Shown: piece after piece, positions 8,304-17,100 of the stretch | Position numbering within the stretch: the first letter of the stretch is position 1 | How the letters are laid out: the number at the start of each line of letters is the position of its first letter | Source: Mycobacterium sp. | Lineage (GTDB): Bacteria; Actinomycetota; Actinomycetes; Mycobacteriales; Mycobacteriaceae | Assembly (NCBI RefSeq): GCF_002863225.1 | Contig: NZ_PKEK01000073.1 | Coordinates: forward strand, 1-64,000 | Direction: 5' to 3' | DNA: 64,000 bases | Program-made: the position numbers and the translations under genes | Notes under the pieces: model-generated | Database searches by the model: none | What the model was told of the DNA's origin: nothing | The model's input: only the letters and a program-made list of their open reading frames with translations

Positions 8304-8732
8304 TTAGTGCGGAACAAGCGACATGATCGTCTCCAAGGTCCCGCGCACCGGATGCAGGAAGATGTTCACGATCTGGATCGGGAACAACTGCCCGTTGCCG
8401 CCGCATTTCGGCCACGCACCGGGCCCTTGAGTGGCCAGCACCCGATTGGCCACCGCGATCTGCTGCTCGCGCGATGCCGTCGCCGGGTCGCCGACACCAC
8501 CGTTGGCGGCCCAGGTAGCCGGCTTGAATTGCAATCCGCCGTAGAACCCGTTGCCGGTGTTGGCATGCCAGTTGCCCCCGGATTCGCATTGCGCGACGGC
8601 ATCCCAGTTCATGCCGTCCGCATAGGCCACCCCAGTGGTCGGATTTACCAGCAGCGTCATGCCCAGAGCAACCAGTGTGGCTATCACCAGGTGCTTGCAC
8701 ATCGTGCTCAGAAACCCACCTAAATGACTCAT
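8304..8732 (-). CDS. Resuscitation-promoting factor (Rpf) family, RpfC-like
   Basis: 142 aa. An N-terminal hydrophobic signal region (about 13-37, ending near A-Y-A-D) precedes a c-type lysozyme-like Rpf domain (about 42-115). W-D-A-V-A-Q-C-E with Glu50 as the expected catalytic acid is followed by NTGNGFYGGLQF and a WPKCG disulfide cysteine. Rpf proteins are secreted muralytic enzymes that cleave peptidoglycan and help dormant cells resume growth. The short tail (about 25 residues) lacks LysM or G5 domains, as in RpfC/RpfE. Start 8732 is favoured because a -35/-10 pair ends directly before it; ATG 8702 is an alternative that shortens the signal peptide. Confidence 0.9.
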   Translation of the reverse strand: MSHLGGFLSTMCKHLVIATLVALGMTLLVNPTTGVAYADGMNWDAVAQCESGGNWHANTGNGFYGGLQFKPATWAANGGVGDPATASREQQIAVANRVLATQGPGAWPKCGGNGQLFPIQIVNIFLHPVRGTLETIMSLVPH

Positions 8733-8739
8733 TTAACAG

Positions 8740-8768
8740 GTCTAACAAGCAGGAGTTAAAGGAGTCAA
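8740..8768 (-). promoter_or_regulatory. Candidate rpf promoter
   Basis: On the minus strand TTGACT (8763-8768) and TTAGAC (8740-8745) are 17 bp apart, placing the transcription start at about 8732-8734, the ATG itself. The -35 is good; the -10 is weak (3 of 6 to TATAAT). Confidence 0.4.
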
Positions 8769-8866
8769 TGAGTGGGGCTTTAGCAATCAATGAGATTAAA
8801 GTTTAATAACGTGTTTTGTGTTGCTATTGCTTATTCAAGTCAATTACTGAGGCAATTGGTGCGTTT

Positions 8867-8884
8867 TATAACTAGTGAGTTATA
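8867..8884. repeat. Inverted repeat TATAACT-N4-AGTTATA
   Basis: Perfect 7-bp arms with a 4-bp spacer, 135 bp upstream of the rpf start. The size and symmetry fit a dimeric regulator's operator; no second copy is seen in the window. Confidence 0.5.
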
Positions 8885-8936
8885 TGAGGCGCTAGTTATC
8901 TTGTCGTGATGGAGTGAATTAGAGTGACGTGTGATA

Positions 8937-8960
8937 CTCCTGTTACTCGAGTGACAGGAG
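8937..8960. repeat. 24-bp palindrome between rpf and the YjbR-like gene
   Basis: 12 + 12 bp palindrome with one G-T pair, centred on CTCGAG (8946-8951). It lies 15 nt beyond the stop of the minus-strand gene ending at 8976, so it could be a hairpin terminator for that gene (no U-tract) or a DNA-binding site. Confidence 0.5.
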
Positions 8961-8975
8961 ATACCCAGGTTCGCG

Positions 8976-9365
8976 TCAGCGTGCGCGGTCGAGAAACTCT
9001 TGTACCAGGCGTTTCGGCGCTTGCGTCAACCATGCGTCGACGATCAGCTCACGTAGGCCGCGCTCGTCGATGGCGGCAAGTTTGACGAGCACCGCCGGGT
9101 AGCCGTCGAAGTGTGGGGTCGTGAAGTAGACGTTCGGTTCGCTGGCGATCAGCGCGAACTTGACTCCCTCGTCGGCGACCCGGACGCCGAGAATGTCGCC
9201 CGCAGGTGGCTCGATCCCGCGATCGGCGAGCGCCTGACGGTCGGATGCGCGCAGCGGGCGCTCCCAGGCGATCAGCTTCTTGCCGACCCGCCATTCGTGC
9301 GGCGACTCCTCCCTGGTGAGCTGCAGCTCGCCGACGACATTGGCGACGTCGTCCCAGGTGGCCAT
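8976..9365 (-). CDS. MmcQ/YjbR-like protein (Rv2570-like)
   Basis: 129 aa, starting MATWDDVANVV. The sequence matches the MmcQ/YjbR-like group: a W-R-V-G-K-K-L-I-A-W segment, G-V-K-F-A-L-I and TTPHFDGYPAVLV, ending in a helical tail. Members adopt a double-wing fold sometimes described as DNA-binding, but function is unproven. The start at 9365 is chosen over a longer reading because the extra 42 residues are low-complexity and run across the divergent gene's promoter. It is divergent from the transglutaminase at 9452. Confidence 0.8.
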   Translation of the reverse strand: MATWDDVANVVGELQLTREESPHEWRVGKKLIAWERPLRASDRQALADRGIEPPAGDILGVRVADEGVKFALIASEPNVYFTTPHFDGYPAVLVKLAAIDERGLRELIVDAWLTQAPKRLVQEFLDRAR

Positions 9366-9451
9366 GACCCATTGTGCTCCCGGAGGCCTGCGTACGGTGC
9401 TGATCGCGCTGCGCCGATGCGCGCGCCTGCGAGCCTCACTACTGTTGGAGC

Positions 9452-10420
9452 GTGACGTCGCCGAGCCCCGAGACCAATCCGGGGCCGTCACCCGATCCGC
9501 ATCCGCCGGGTCCGAGGTCGCGCTACCGAATCACCCATCGCACCGAGTACCGCTACTCCGACGTGGTGACCAGTTCCTACGGCCGGGGGTTCCTCACCCC
9601 TCGCGACCTGACCCGCCAGCGCTGCCTGTCTCATGAGCTGCGGATCTCCCCGACGCCGGCCGACAGCTCGACGAGCACGGACGTCTTCGGAAACATCAGC
9701 TCGTACTTTCACGTCACCGAGCCGCACCAGACACTGACGATCACCAGTGAGTCCATTGTCGAGGTGTACCCGTCGCCGCCTGAACGCTGGGGCGGAGGAC
9801 CGGCGCTGGCTCCGTGGGAGCAGGCCCGTCCGGTGGGCGTGCGGGGAGCATTAGCGACAGAGTTCGCGCTGGACCTCAACCCGCCGGAGATCACCGACGA
9901 AGTACGCGACTACGCTGCACCGAGTTTCGAACCCGGCCGACCTCTCGCCGAGGTGCTGGGCGACCTCACCACCCGGATCTACACCGACTTCACCTATCGC
10001 TCTGGATCGACCACGGTATCGACTGGCGTCAAAGAGGTTCTGAAAGCCCGCGAGGGGGTATGTCAGGACTTCGCGCGTTTGGCGATCGCCTGTCTGCGCG
10101 CCAACGGCCTAGCCGCCAGCTACGTGTCCGGCTACTTGGCCACAAACCCGCCACCGGGGAAGGAGCGCATGATCGGAATCGACGCGACCCATGCGTGGGC
10201 CGCGGTGTGGACGCCCCAGCCGCCGGGCCAATTCGAATGGCTGGGACTGGATCCCACCAACAATCAGATGGTCGACGAGCGATACGTCATCGTCGGGCGC
10301 GGTCGCGACTACGCCGACGTGCCGCCCCTGCGCGGGATCATCTACACCAATGCCGAAAACAGCGTGATCGACGTCGCGGTCGACGTTGCGCCCTACGAAG
10401 GTGACCAGTTGTATGCGTGA
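9452..10420 (+). CDS. Transglutaminase-like cysteine peptidase family protein (Rv2569c-like)
   Basis: 322 aa. The N-terminal bacterial transglutaminase-like domain (about 25-110) precedes the catalytic core with Cys204 (EGVCQDFA), His247 (DATHAWA) and Asp267 (GLDPTNN). Bacterial members of this fold act as proteases, amide hydrolases or cross-linkers, usually on peptides. No signal peptide, so probably cytoplasmic. GTG 9452 follows TACTGT (9440-9445) by 6 nt, suggesting a leaderless start. The next gene overlaps its end by 8 nt, indicating a two-gene operon with the metallopeptidase. It converges on a second transglutaminase/ATP-grasp pair. Confidence 0.87.
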   Translation: MTSPSPETNPGPSPDPHPPGPRSRYRITHRTEYRYSDVVTSSYGRGFLTPRDLTRQRCLSHELRISPTPADSSTSTDVFGNISSYFHVTEPHQTLTITSESIVEVYPSPPERWGGGPALAPWEQARPVGVRGALATEFALDLNPPEITDEVRDYAAPSFEPGRPLAEVLGDLTTRIYTDFTYRSGSTTVSTGVKEVLKAREGVCQDFARLAIACLRANGLAASYVSGYLATNPPPGKERMIGIDATHAWAAVWTPQPPGQFEWLGLDPTNNQMVDERYVIVGRGRDYADVPPLRGIIYTNAENSVIDVAVDVAPYEGDQLYA

Positions 10421-11468
10421 CTTCCACTGCCCCAATTGCGGCCAGCGGCTGACGTTCGAGAATTCCGCGTGCCTGGCGTGCGGTAGCGCGCTCGGATTCT
10501 CGCTCTACGAGATGGCACTGCTGGTGATCACCACCGGCGACGACGCGGGCCGGGCCGGATTCGTCAGCGCCAGCGAGTACGAGCTGTGCGCCAATCGCAA
10601 TCTCGCCAAATGCAATTGGCTCGTCCCGATGCGACAGCCGAGTTGGTTGTGCGCGTCGTGTTCACTCACCATCGAGCGGCCAAACGATTCGGACACCGCG
10701 GGACTGGTGGAGTTCGCCCGGGCCGAGGCCGCAAAGCGCAGGCTGATCGTCGAATTGCACGAGTTGAAGTTGCCGATCGTCGGACGCGACCAGGATCCCG
10801 ACTACGGACTTGCCTACCGGCTGCTCTCCAGCGCGAACGAGCGGGTGATGACCGGGCACGAAAACGGGGTCATCACACTGGATCTGGCTGAAGGCGACGA
10901 CGTGCACCGCGAGCAGCTGCGGGTCGAGATGGACGAGCCGTACCGCACGCTGCTCGGACATTTCCGCCACGAGGTCGGGCACTACTACTACTACCGGCTG
11001 ATCACACCGTCCGCAGAGTTCGACGCGCGGTTCACCGAGTTGTTCGGCGACGCGAATGCCGACTATCAGGCGGCATTGGACCGGCATTACAGCGAAGGTG
11101 CCCCCGCGGGCTGGGAGCAGACGTTCGTGTCGTCCTACGCGACGATGCATCCGGCCGAGGACTGGGCCGAGACGTTCGCGCACTACCTGCATATCCGGGA
11201 CACGCTCGACACGGCGGCGTGGTCGGGATTCGCGCCCGCGACGGCCACCTTCGATCGGCCGGTCCTGGGACCGAGCGCATTCATGACGATCATCGACATG
11301 TGGCTTCCGGTGTCGTGGTCGTTGAACATGGTGAACCGTTCGATGGGCCACGACGATCTCTATCCGTTCGTGCTGCCGATCGCGGTCCTGGAGAAGATGA
11401 AGTTCATCCACAACGTCATCGACGAGGTGACCGCGGTGTCGGGTAAATCCGACCCGCTCAGCGCGTGA
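10413..11468 (+). CDS. Zinc-ribbon putative metallopeptidase (Rv2568c-like)
   Basis: 351 aa. The N-terminal zinc ribbon has Cys6, Cys9, Cys20 and Cys23; further cysteines at about 59, 67, 80 and 83 could bind a second metal. The peptidase centre is HEVGH (186-190) in a Tyr-rich setting, with AEDWAETFAHYLH downstream as the likely source of the third ligand. No membrane segment. The start overlaps the transglutaminase stop by 8 nt (ATG 10413), a sign of translational coupling. Pairing with transglutaminase, ATP-grasp and alpha-E proteins is known across bacteria and was noted in comparative genomics of amidoligases. The substrate is unknown. Confidence 0.85.
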   Translation: MRDFHCPNCGQRLTFENSACLACGSALGFSLYEMALLVITTGDDAGRAGFVSASEYELCANRNLAKCNWLVPMRQPSWLCASCSLTIERPNDSDTAGLVEFARAEAAKRRLIVELHELKLPIVGRDQDPDYGLAYRLLSSANERVMTGHENGVITLDLAEGDDVHREQLRVEMDEPYRTLLGHFRHEVGHYYYYRLITPSAEFDARFTELFGDANADYQAALDRHYSEGAPAGWEQTFVSSYATMHPAEDWAETFAHYLHIRDTLDTAAWSGFAPATATFDRPVLGPSAFMTIIDMWLPVSWSLNMVNRSMGHDDLYPFVLPIAVLEKMKFIHNVIDEVTAVSGKSDPLSA

Positions 11469-11477
11469 GGGCTGCGG

Positions 11478-14159
11478 TCACGGCATAGTCCGCCGCTCGT
11501 CGCCGCCCCACAGCGGCTGGGTGCCGCCCGGCAGGGCAAGTTGAGTCGCGGTGATGACCTCGGCCAACTCGCGCAGCGCGGTGTGGGTGGTGGTGAGCAG
11601 TTGGGCCAACTTCTCGCGGCGCCCGTCGGGGGAGACCGATTCCAGCTCGGCGGGATGCGATCGGCGCAACAGCGTGCTGATCTCGGCGACCATCCGCTGC
11701 GGGCGGGACGAGCCCGACGAGCCGGGCAGATCGCCGAGATCGGTCCGTAGTCGCTCCAGCTGATACACCAGCGACCGGGGGTTGGTCGAGTCGAACAGCA
11801 TCAGCTCCGCCAGTGCGGCCACGCTGACCTGGCCGGCCGTTCGCCGACGGTAGATGACCGCGGATTCCGTTGCGATCAGGGTCGATTCGATCACGGTCCG
11901 CTCGGCGGCCGGCGCCAGGACGGTGGTCGACGTGGCTCTCAGCAGCGCGGTCAGGCCCAAGCCCCGCTCGATGCGCTTGCCGATGTCCATCATGGTCCAG
12001 CCGACGTCCTGCACCATCGACTCGGCGGCCACCCCGGCCAGGGTCAGCATGCCGACCAGCGTCTGGGACTGCGCCGTCTCCAGCACCGCGTCGCCCTCGG
12101 CGAGCGAGTCGGGAGGCTCGGCGTTGTGCGCCAGTGCCCGCTCGACACCCGCCAGCACGCCCCAGGTGTCACTGGACAACTGGTCTCGCACAGCTCGGGC
12201 GGCCAGCGCCAGTCGGTCCACCGAGTGCACCAAGGCGCCGGGGCGGTCGCGGTCCATGGTCAGCGACCACAGCGTCGAGGGTGCGATCGCAATCGTCTCG
12301 GCCTGATCCTCCGGTCCGGGGTCGGTTCCGGTGATGCGGCCGAGCGCGGCCATCAGCACCGGCACGCACTGGCTCTCGGAAATCTCCTGACGGTGCCGGA
12401 ATTCGTAGTAGCGGCGGCGAGCCGCGATCAACAGCCGGGCCATGTTCTCGGCGCGCTCGCTGTAGCGTCCCATCCAGAACAGGTCGGACAGAACGCGTGG
12501 GGAGCTGACGCCCAACGTGCCCGCGCCGGCCTTCACCGGCGTTTCCGGAGCCGGCAGGGTGACCGTCTCGGTGCGCGACCGGTCGGTGGGTCGAACCCAG
12601 ACATCCTTGGCCGCAATGGTTTTCAGTGTGTACGCGGACGGACCCTGGGTCAGCACGTAGCCTAGGCCGCCGAGCATCGGCGCGTAGCCGCCGCGTTGTG
12701 CGACAGTGAACAGTCGCATACCTACTCCGCCCGAAGACAACTCGGTGGCGTAACTGGTTGGCGCCGAGGAGAACTCGGGCAACTCCTGTCCGACCCACTG
12801 CCATGGCATCGCGTTGATGCAGTCGGACAACTCGGCCAGCCGCGCCGACGACAATGTCGGGCCGACAAGCGTCTGCCCGCCGATGGTGGGCCTGATCAAC
12901 AGCGACGAGAGATTGGCCAACAAGTGGGAGCGCTCGCTGTCGATACCACCCCAGTAGCTGGGCGCGCTGGACAACAGCGGCGACTCGCCGAGTAGTCGAG
13001 TGGCCAATTCGGGCAAGAATCGTTGCAGCCCGGCGCTTTCCAGGATTCCGCTGCCGACGGTATTGACCACCGTCACCGTCCCGCGGTGCTGCGCCTCCAC
13101 CAGTCCGGCCACCCCCAGCCGGGAGTCGGCGCGCAGATCGAGAGGGTCGGTGTAGGCGGCGTCGACGCGGCGGAAGACCACGTCGACCCGTTTCAGGGTG
13201 CCCAGCGACCGCATCCACAACTTGCCGTCGCGCACCACCAGATCCGCGCTCTCGACCAACGGGAAACCCAGCAGCGTCGCGAGATACGCCTGGTCGAACG
13301 ACGTCTCGGAGTAAATACCGGGGCTCAGCACGACCACCACCGGGTCCTGCACGCCGTCGGGTGCGGCATCGATCAGAGCCAGCCGCAACGCTTGCGCGAA
13401 CGGGGTCGTCGGCCGCGGTCCGACCTTCTCGTAGAGATCCGGCAAGGCCTGGGCGAGGACGCGTCGGTCGGCGAGCGCATACCCGGCGCCCGACGGCGCC
13501 TGGGTCCAGTCGGCGTTCACCTGGAATGAGCCGTCGGATTGCCGGCTGACATCGCAGGCATGCATGAAGAGCTGGTGGTGGCCGGGCACCTCGATTCCAT
13601 TGGCGGCGCGGACATATCCGGGATGGGCGAACAACAACTCCGGGGGCAACACCCCCTCGACCAGGGTGCGCCGATTGCCGTACAGGTCGGCCAGCACGGC
13701 ATTGAGCACCCGGGACCGTTGCACCAGCCCGGTCTCGAGGGTGTCCCAGTCGCCGGCCGGCACCACCAGCGGCAGCGGGTCCAGGCGCCACGGTCGAGAT
13801 TCCCCGTGGCCGCCGGCGCTGGGCTGTTTGGCGGGATCGACTTCGGTGTAGCTGATGTCGTCGTTGTTCACCAGCTGGCGGACCGCCGAGCCCAGCCGGC
13901 TCATGCCGGCCCGGCCGCGATCACCGACCGCGTCGGCGAGGTCGGCCCAGGCCGGACGTACCGCGCCGTTCGGCTCGAGGAACTCGTCGTAGCCGATCAC
14001 CGGCCCCTGCAGGCCGGGCGGCCGCAGGTCGAACAACGTCTCCTGGGCGCGCGCGGTCCGGTACCCGGCCAGCAGCCGGTCGACATCGGGGCGGTCTTGG
14101 AAGGCTGCCGATGACTCACCGGGGTGCTGAACGATGTCAGCCATGTCGCCGATAGCCAT
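11478..14159 (-). CDS. Circularly permuted ATP-grasp / alpha-E fusion protein (Rv2567-like)
   Basis: 893 aa. The N-terminal part (about 60-510) is a circularly permuted ATP-grasp (COG2308), with VPGHHQLFMHACDVSR, VVVVLSPGIYSETSFDQ and VNTVGSGILES. The C-terminal part (from about 560) is the all-helical alpha-E domain (COG2307): LSDLFWMGRYSERAENMARLL, and DVGWTMMDIGKRIERG. ATP-grasp enzymes of this kind are predicted peptide or amide ligases, and alpha-E is a partner domain of unknown role. The ATG at 14159 overlaps the upstream gene's TAA as TAATG, so the two are translationally coupled. The stop lies 9 nt from the convergent metallopeptidase's stop. Confidence 0.9.
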   Translation of the reverse strand: MAIGDMADIVQHPGESSAAFQDRPDVDRLLAGYRTARAQETLFDLRPPGLQGPVIGYDEFLEPNGAVRPAWADLADAVGDRGRAGMSRLGSAVRQLVNNDDISYTEVDPAKQPSAGGHGESRPWRLDPLPLVVPAGDWDTLETGLVQRSRVLNAVLADLYGNRRTLVEGVLPPELLFAHPGYVRAANGIEVPGHHQLFMHACDVSRQSDGSFQVNADWTQAPSGAGYALADRRVLAQALPDLYEKVGPRPTTPFAQALRLALIDAAPDGVQDPVVVVLSPGIYSETSFDQAYLATLLGFPLVESADLVVRDGKLWMRSLGTLKRVDVVFRRVDAAYTDPLDLRADSRLGVAGLVEAQHRGTVTVVNTVGSGILESAGLQRFLPELATRLLGESPLLSSAPSYWGGIDSERSHLLANLSSLLIRPTIGGQTLVGPTLSSARLAELSDCINAMPWQWVGQELPEFSSAPTSYATELSSGGVGMRLFTVAQRGGYAPMLGGLGYVLTQGPSAYTLKTIAAKDVWVRPTDRSRTETVTLPAPETPVKAGAGTLGVSSPRVLSDLFWMGRYSERAENMARLLIAARRRYYEFRHRQEISESQCVPVLMAALGRITGTDPGPEDQAETIAIAPSTLWSLTMDRDRPGALVHSVDRLALAARAVRDQLSSDTWGVLAGVERALAHNAEPPDSLAEGDAVLETAQSQTLVGMLTLAGVAAESMVQDVGWTMMDIGKRIERGLGLTALLRATSTTVLAPAAERTVIESTLIATESAVIYRRRTAGQVSVAALAELMLFDSTNPRSLVYQLERLRTDLGDLPGSSGSSRPQRMVAEISTLLRRSHPAELESVSPDGRREKLAQLLTTTHTALRELAEVITATQLALPGGTQPLWGGDERRTMP

Positions 14160-17100
14160 TACCGCAGGACGGTACGCACGCGCCGCAGATCGAGGATGCC
14201 CGGCGCGCCGATGTCTGTGGAAATTCGGGCCTGCATCTCCCGGATTTCGGAGATGTCCAGCTTGCCCGGGGTGAACCCGGTGGCCTCGAAACGTCGCGCG
14301 CGACGCGACTCCGCCTCGACCGCGTTGACGGGCGGGTCGTCGTAGGCGCGACCGCCCGGGTGGGAAACGTGGTACGTGCAACCGCCGCGCGACGTCGAGG
14401 TGGTGAGGTCGACGAGTTCGAACCGCAGCGGTCCGTCGACAGTGATGGACGGGTGCAGCGCGCTCGGCGGCTGCCAGGCTCGGAACCGCACACCGCCGAC
14501 GTGAATGTCGGGGTTGTCGGTGGCCAGCAGCGGCACCGGATAGCCGTTGCACGTCAGCACATACCGATCCCGATCGGCGCCGATCACCCGCACCTGCAGG
14601 CGCTCCACCGACGAGTCGACATAGCGGGCGGTGCCGGTCGCCGTCGACTCCTCGCCGAGGGTGTTCCACGGTTCGATCGCTCCCCGCAGTTCGATCTCCA
14701 CACCGCCGAACACCGCGGTGCCGATCCGGGGAAAGCGGAATTCGGTGAACGGGTCCAGCCAGCTGGTCTCGAAAGGAATGCCGTGTGCGCGCAGGTCCGC
14801 GGCGACGTCGGCGATGTCGTGAATCAGGAAGTGCGGCAGCAGATATCGACCGTGCAGGTTTGATCCGTGTCGGATCAGCGGCGCGCGCAGCGGCTCATCC
14901 CAGAACCAGGCCACCAGCGACCGCACCAGCAGCGACTGCACCATCGCCATCCGCAAGTGGGGTGGCATCTCGAAACCGCGCAACTCGAGCAGGCCGAGTC
15001 TGCCGCGCAAGCTGTATGGGTTGTACAGCTTGTCGATGCAGAATTCGGCGCGGTGCGTGTTACCGGTGATGTCGGTCAGCAGATGCCGCAGCGCCCGGTC
15101 GATGATCCATGGTCGGGGCGCTTCGGCGCCGGAAGCCGTTGTGAGCCGGTCGATCTCAGCGAACGCGATCTCGAGTTCGTACAGCGCCTCGGCGCGGCCC
15201 TCGTCGACCCGAGGAGCTTGGGAAGTGGTGCCGACGAACCGCCCGGCGAACAGATAGGACAGCGATGGATGCCGTTGCCAGTACGTCAGGAGCGAGACCA
15301 ACAGGTCGGGGCGCCGCAGCAGGGGAGAGGTCTTCGGCGTCGCGCCGCCCAGTGTGATGTGGTTGCCGCCGCCGGTGCCGCCATGGCTACCGTCGAGGGC
15401 GAACGACTCGGTGGACAACCGCGCCAATCTGGCTTGTTCGTAGAGGGTTTCGAGCTGGCTGGCCTGTTCGGCAAAACTTGCGGTGGGCGCCACGTTGACT
15501 TCGATGACGCCCGGGTCGGGGGTGATCGTCGTCGACGTCAGCCGCGGATCGGCCGGCGGTTCGTAGCCTTCGATGACCACGGCGCGGCCGATCTTCGCCG
15601 CGGCGGCGTGCACCCGGCCGATCAGGTCGACGAAATGATCCAATGCCTCGGTGGGCGGCAGGAAGACGTACAGCAAGCCGTCACGTGCTTCGGCGACCAT
15701 TGCGGTTGTCGGCGCGTCGCCGTCGTCGTCCACCACCGCGTCCACCGACGGTGAGTCCAGCGCTTCGTCAGCGGTGGTCGGGTCTTTCGCGAACGACGGC
15801 CGGGGCGGCTTCCAGCTGATCGAATCCAGCGGCAGCCGAAGCCCCGCGGGTGAATTGCCGGCGACCAAGACGATGCGGCCGCGGCGCAGCCGCCAGTTGG
15901 CGCTGGCCCAGCCGAGGTCGTCCTCCCGCCAATGCAGTGGAAGGACGAATGCGCTCGGACTGGTGCTGGACTCGTCGAGTCGCGTGACGAGCTCGGCGCG
16001 GGCCGCAGGTGTGTCCCGGCCGGTCTCGGGATCGAGGTCCGCGCTGGACGGCACCGGATCGCCTTGGGGCAGCCGGGTTTCGGCGGCCAACCACGACAGC
16101 GGGTCTTCGTAGGCCGCCCGAACCTGCGAGTCGGGCAGCCCCAGATCGGTGGCGATCGCGGCCAGCAGATCCTTGGCTGTCGTGCTGTCCGCCGGCGGCG
16201 CGGTCGCAGGACCACCCCAGGGGTCGGCCAGTAGCGTCTCGTCGGGCCACAGTGGTTCGCCGTCGGTTCGCCAATAGAGCCCGATTTGCCAGCGCGGCAA
16301 CGGTTCACCGGGATACCAGCGTCCTTGCCCGCGGTGTACCAGACCCTGCGGTGCCCACTGCTCCTTGAGTCGGGCGGCCAGCGCGGAAGCAAGTCGACGC
16401 TTGTGCGGGCCGTCCGCGTCGGTGGTCCATTCGTCGTCGACCTGATTGTCGATCGAGACGAACGTCGGCTCGCCGCCCATGGTGAGCCGCACATCACCTG
16501 CGGTCAACCGCTCGTCCACACCTTGGGCGACCTTCTGGATGCCGGCCCACGCCGCGTCGGTGTACGGCAGCGTGACACGCGGATCTTCGTGGATGCGCGT
16601 GACCGTGTTGGAGAACTCCAGCGTCGAATGGCACGGCTCGACGCCGCCGGTGATCGGGGCCGCGCTGGCCGGACTCGGCGTGGCGGCCAGCGGAATGTGG
16701 CCCTCACCGGCGAACAGGCCCGACGTCGGATCCAGCCCGATCCAGCCCGCGCCGGGGACGAAGACCTCGGCCCACGCGTGCAGGTCGGTGAAGTCCGAGG
16801 TAGGGCCGGACGGCCCGTCGAGTGCTTTCACGTCGGATGTCAGCTGCACCAGATAGCCGGACACGAATCTGGCGGCCAGCCCCATCTGGCGCGCGACCGA
16901 CACCAGCAGCCAGGCGAAGTCGCGACAGGAGCCCACTGCGCTTCGCAGCGTGAAATCCGGTGTCTGTACGCCCTGTTCCATCCGAACGCTGTAGCCCAGG
17001 TCGACGTTGATCCGCCTGTTGAGCTCCACCAGGTAGTTGATCGTGCGGGTGCCCGGCGGCACCGCGAAATCGCGCACCCAGGCCTGGACCAGCTCGCCGG

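Larger units (their letters stand above)
8733..8975. other. AT-rich intergenic region upstream of rpf
   Basis: About 240 nt with a base composition far more AT-rich than anything else in the window. It holds the rpf promoter, two inverted repeats (8867-8884 and 8937-8960) and no convincing gene. A 12-codon plus-strand frame at 8768-8806 has a GGAG 3 nt before its ATG but no other support. Confidence 0.6.

Noticed and set aside
8768..8806. 12-codon plus-strand ORF with GGAG before its ATG in the AT-rich region
   Set aside because: Very short, spacing to the GGAG only 3 nt, and it overlaps the predicted rpf promoter on the other strand.
8700..8975. Possible c-di-AMP (ydaO) riboswitch ahead of rpf
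   Set aside because: Such a riboswitch is known for rpfA in mycobacteria, but I see none of its conserved G-rich blocks here, and the promoter seems to lie directly at the start codon.
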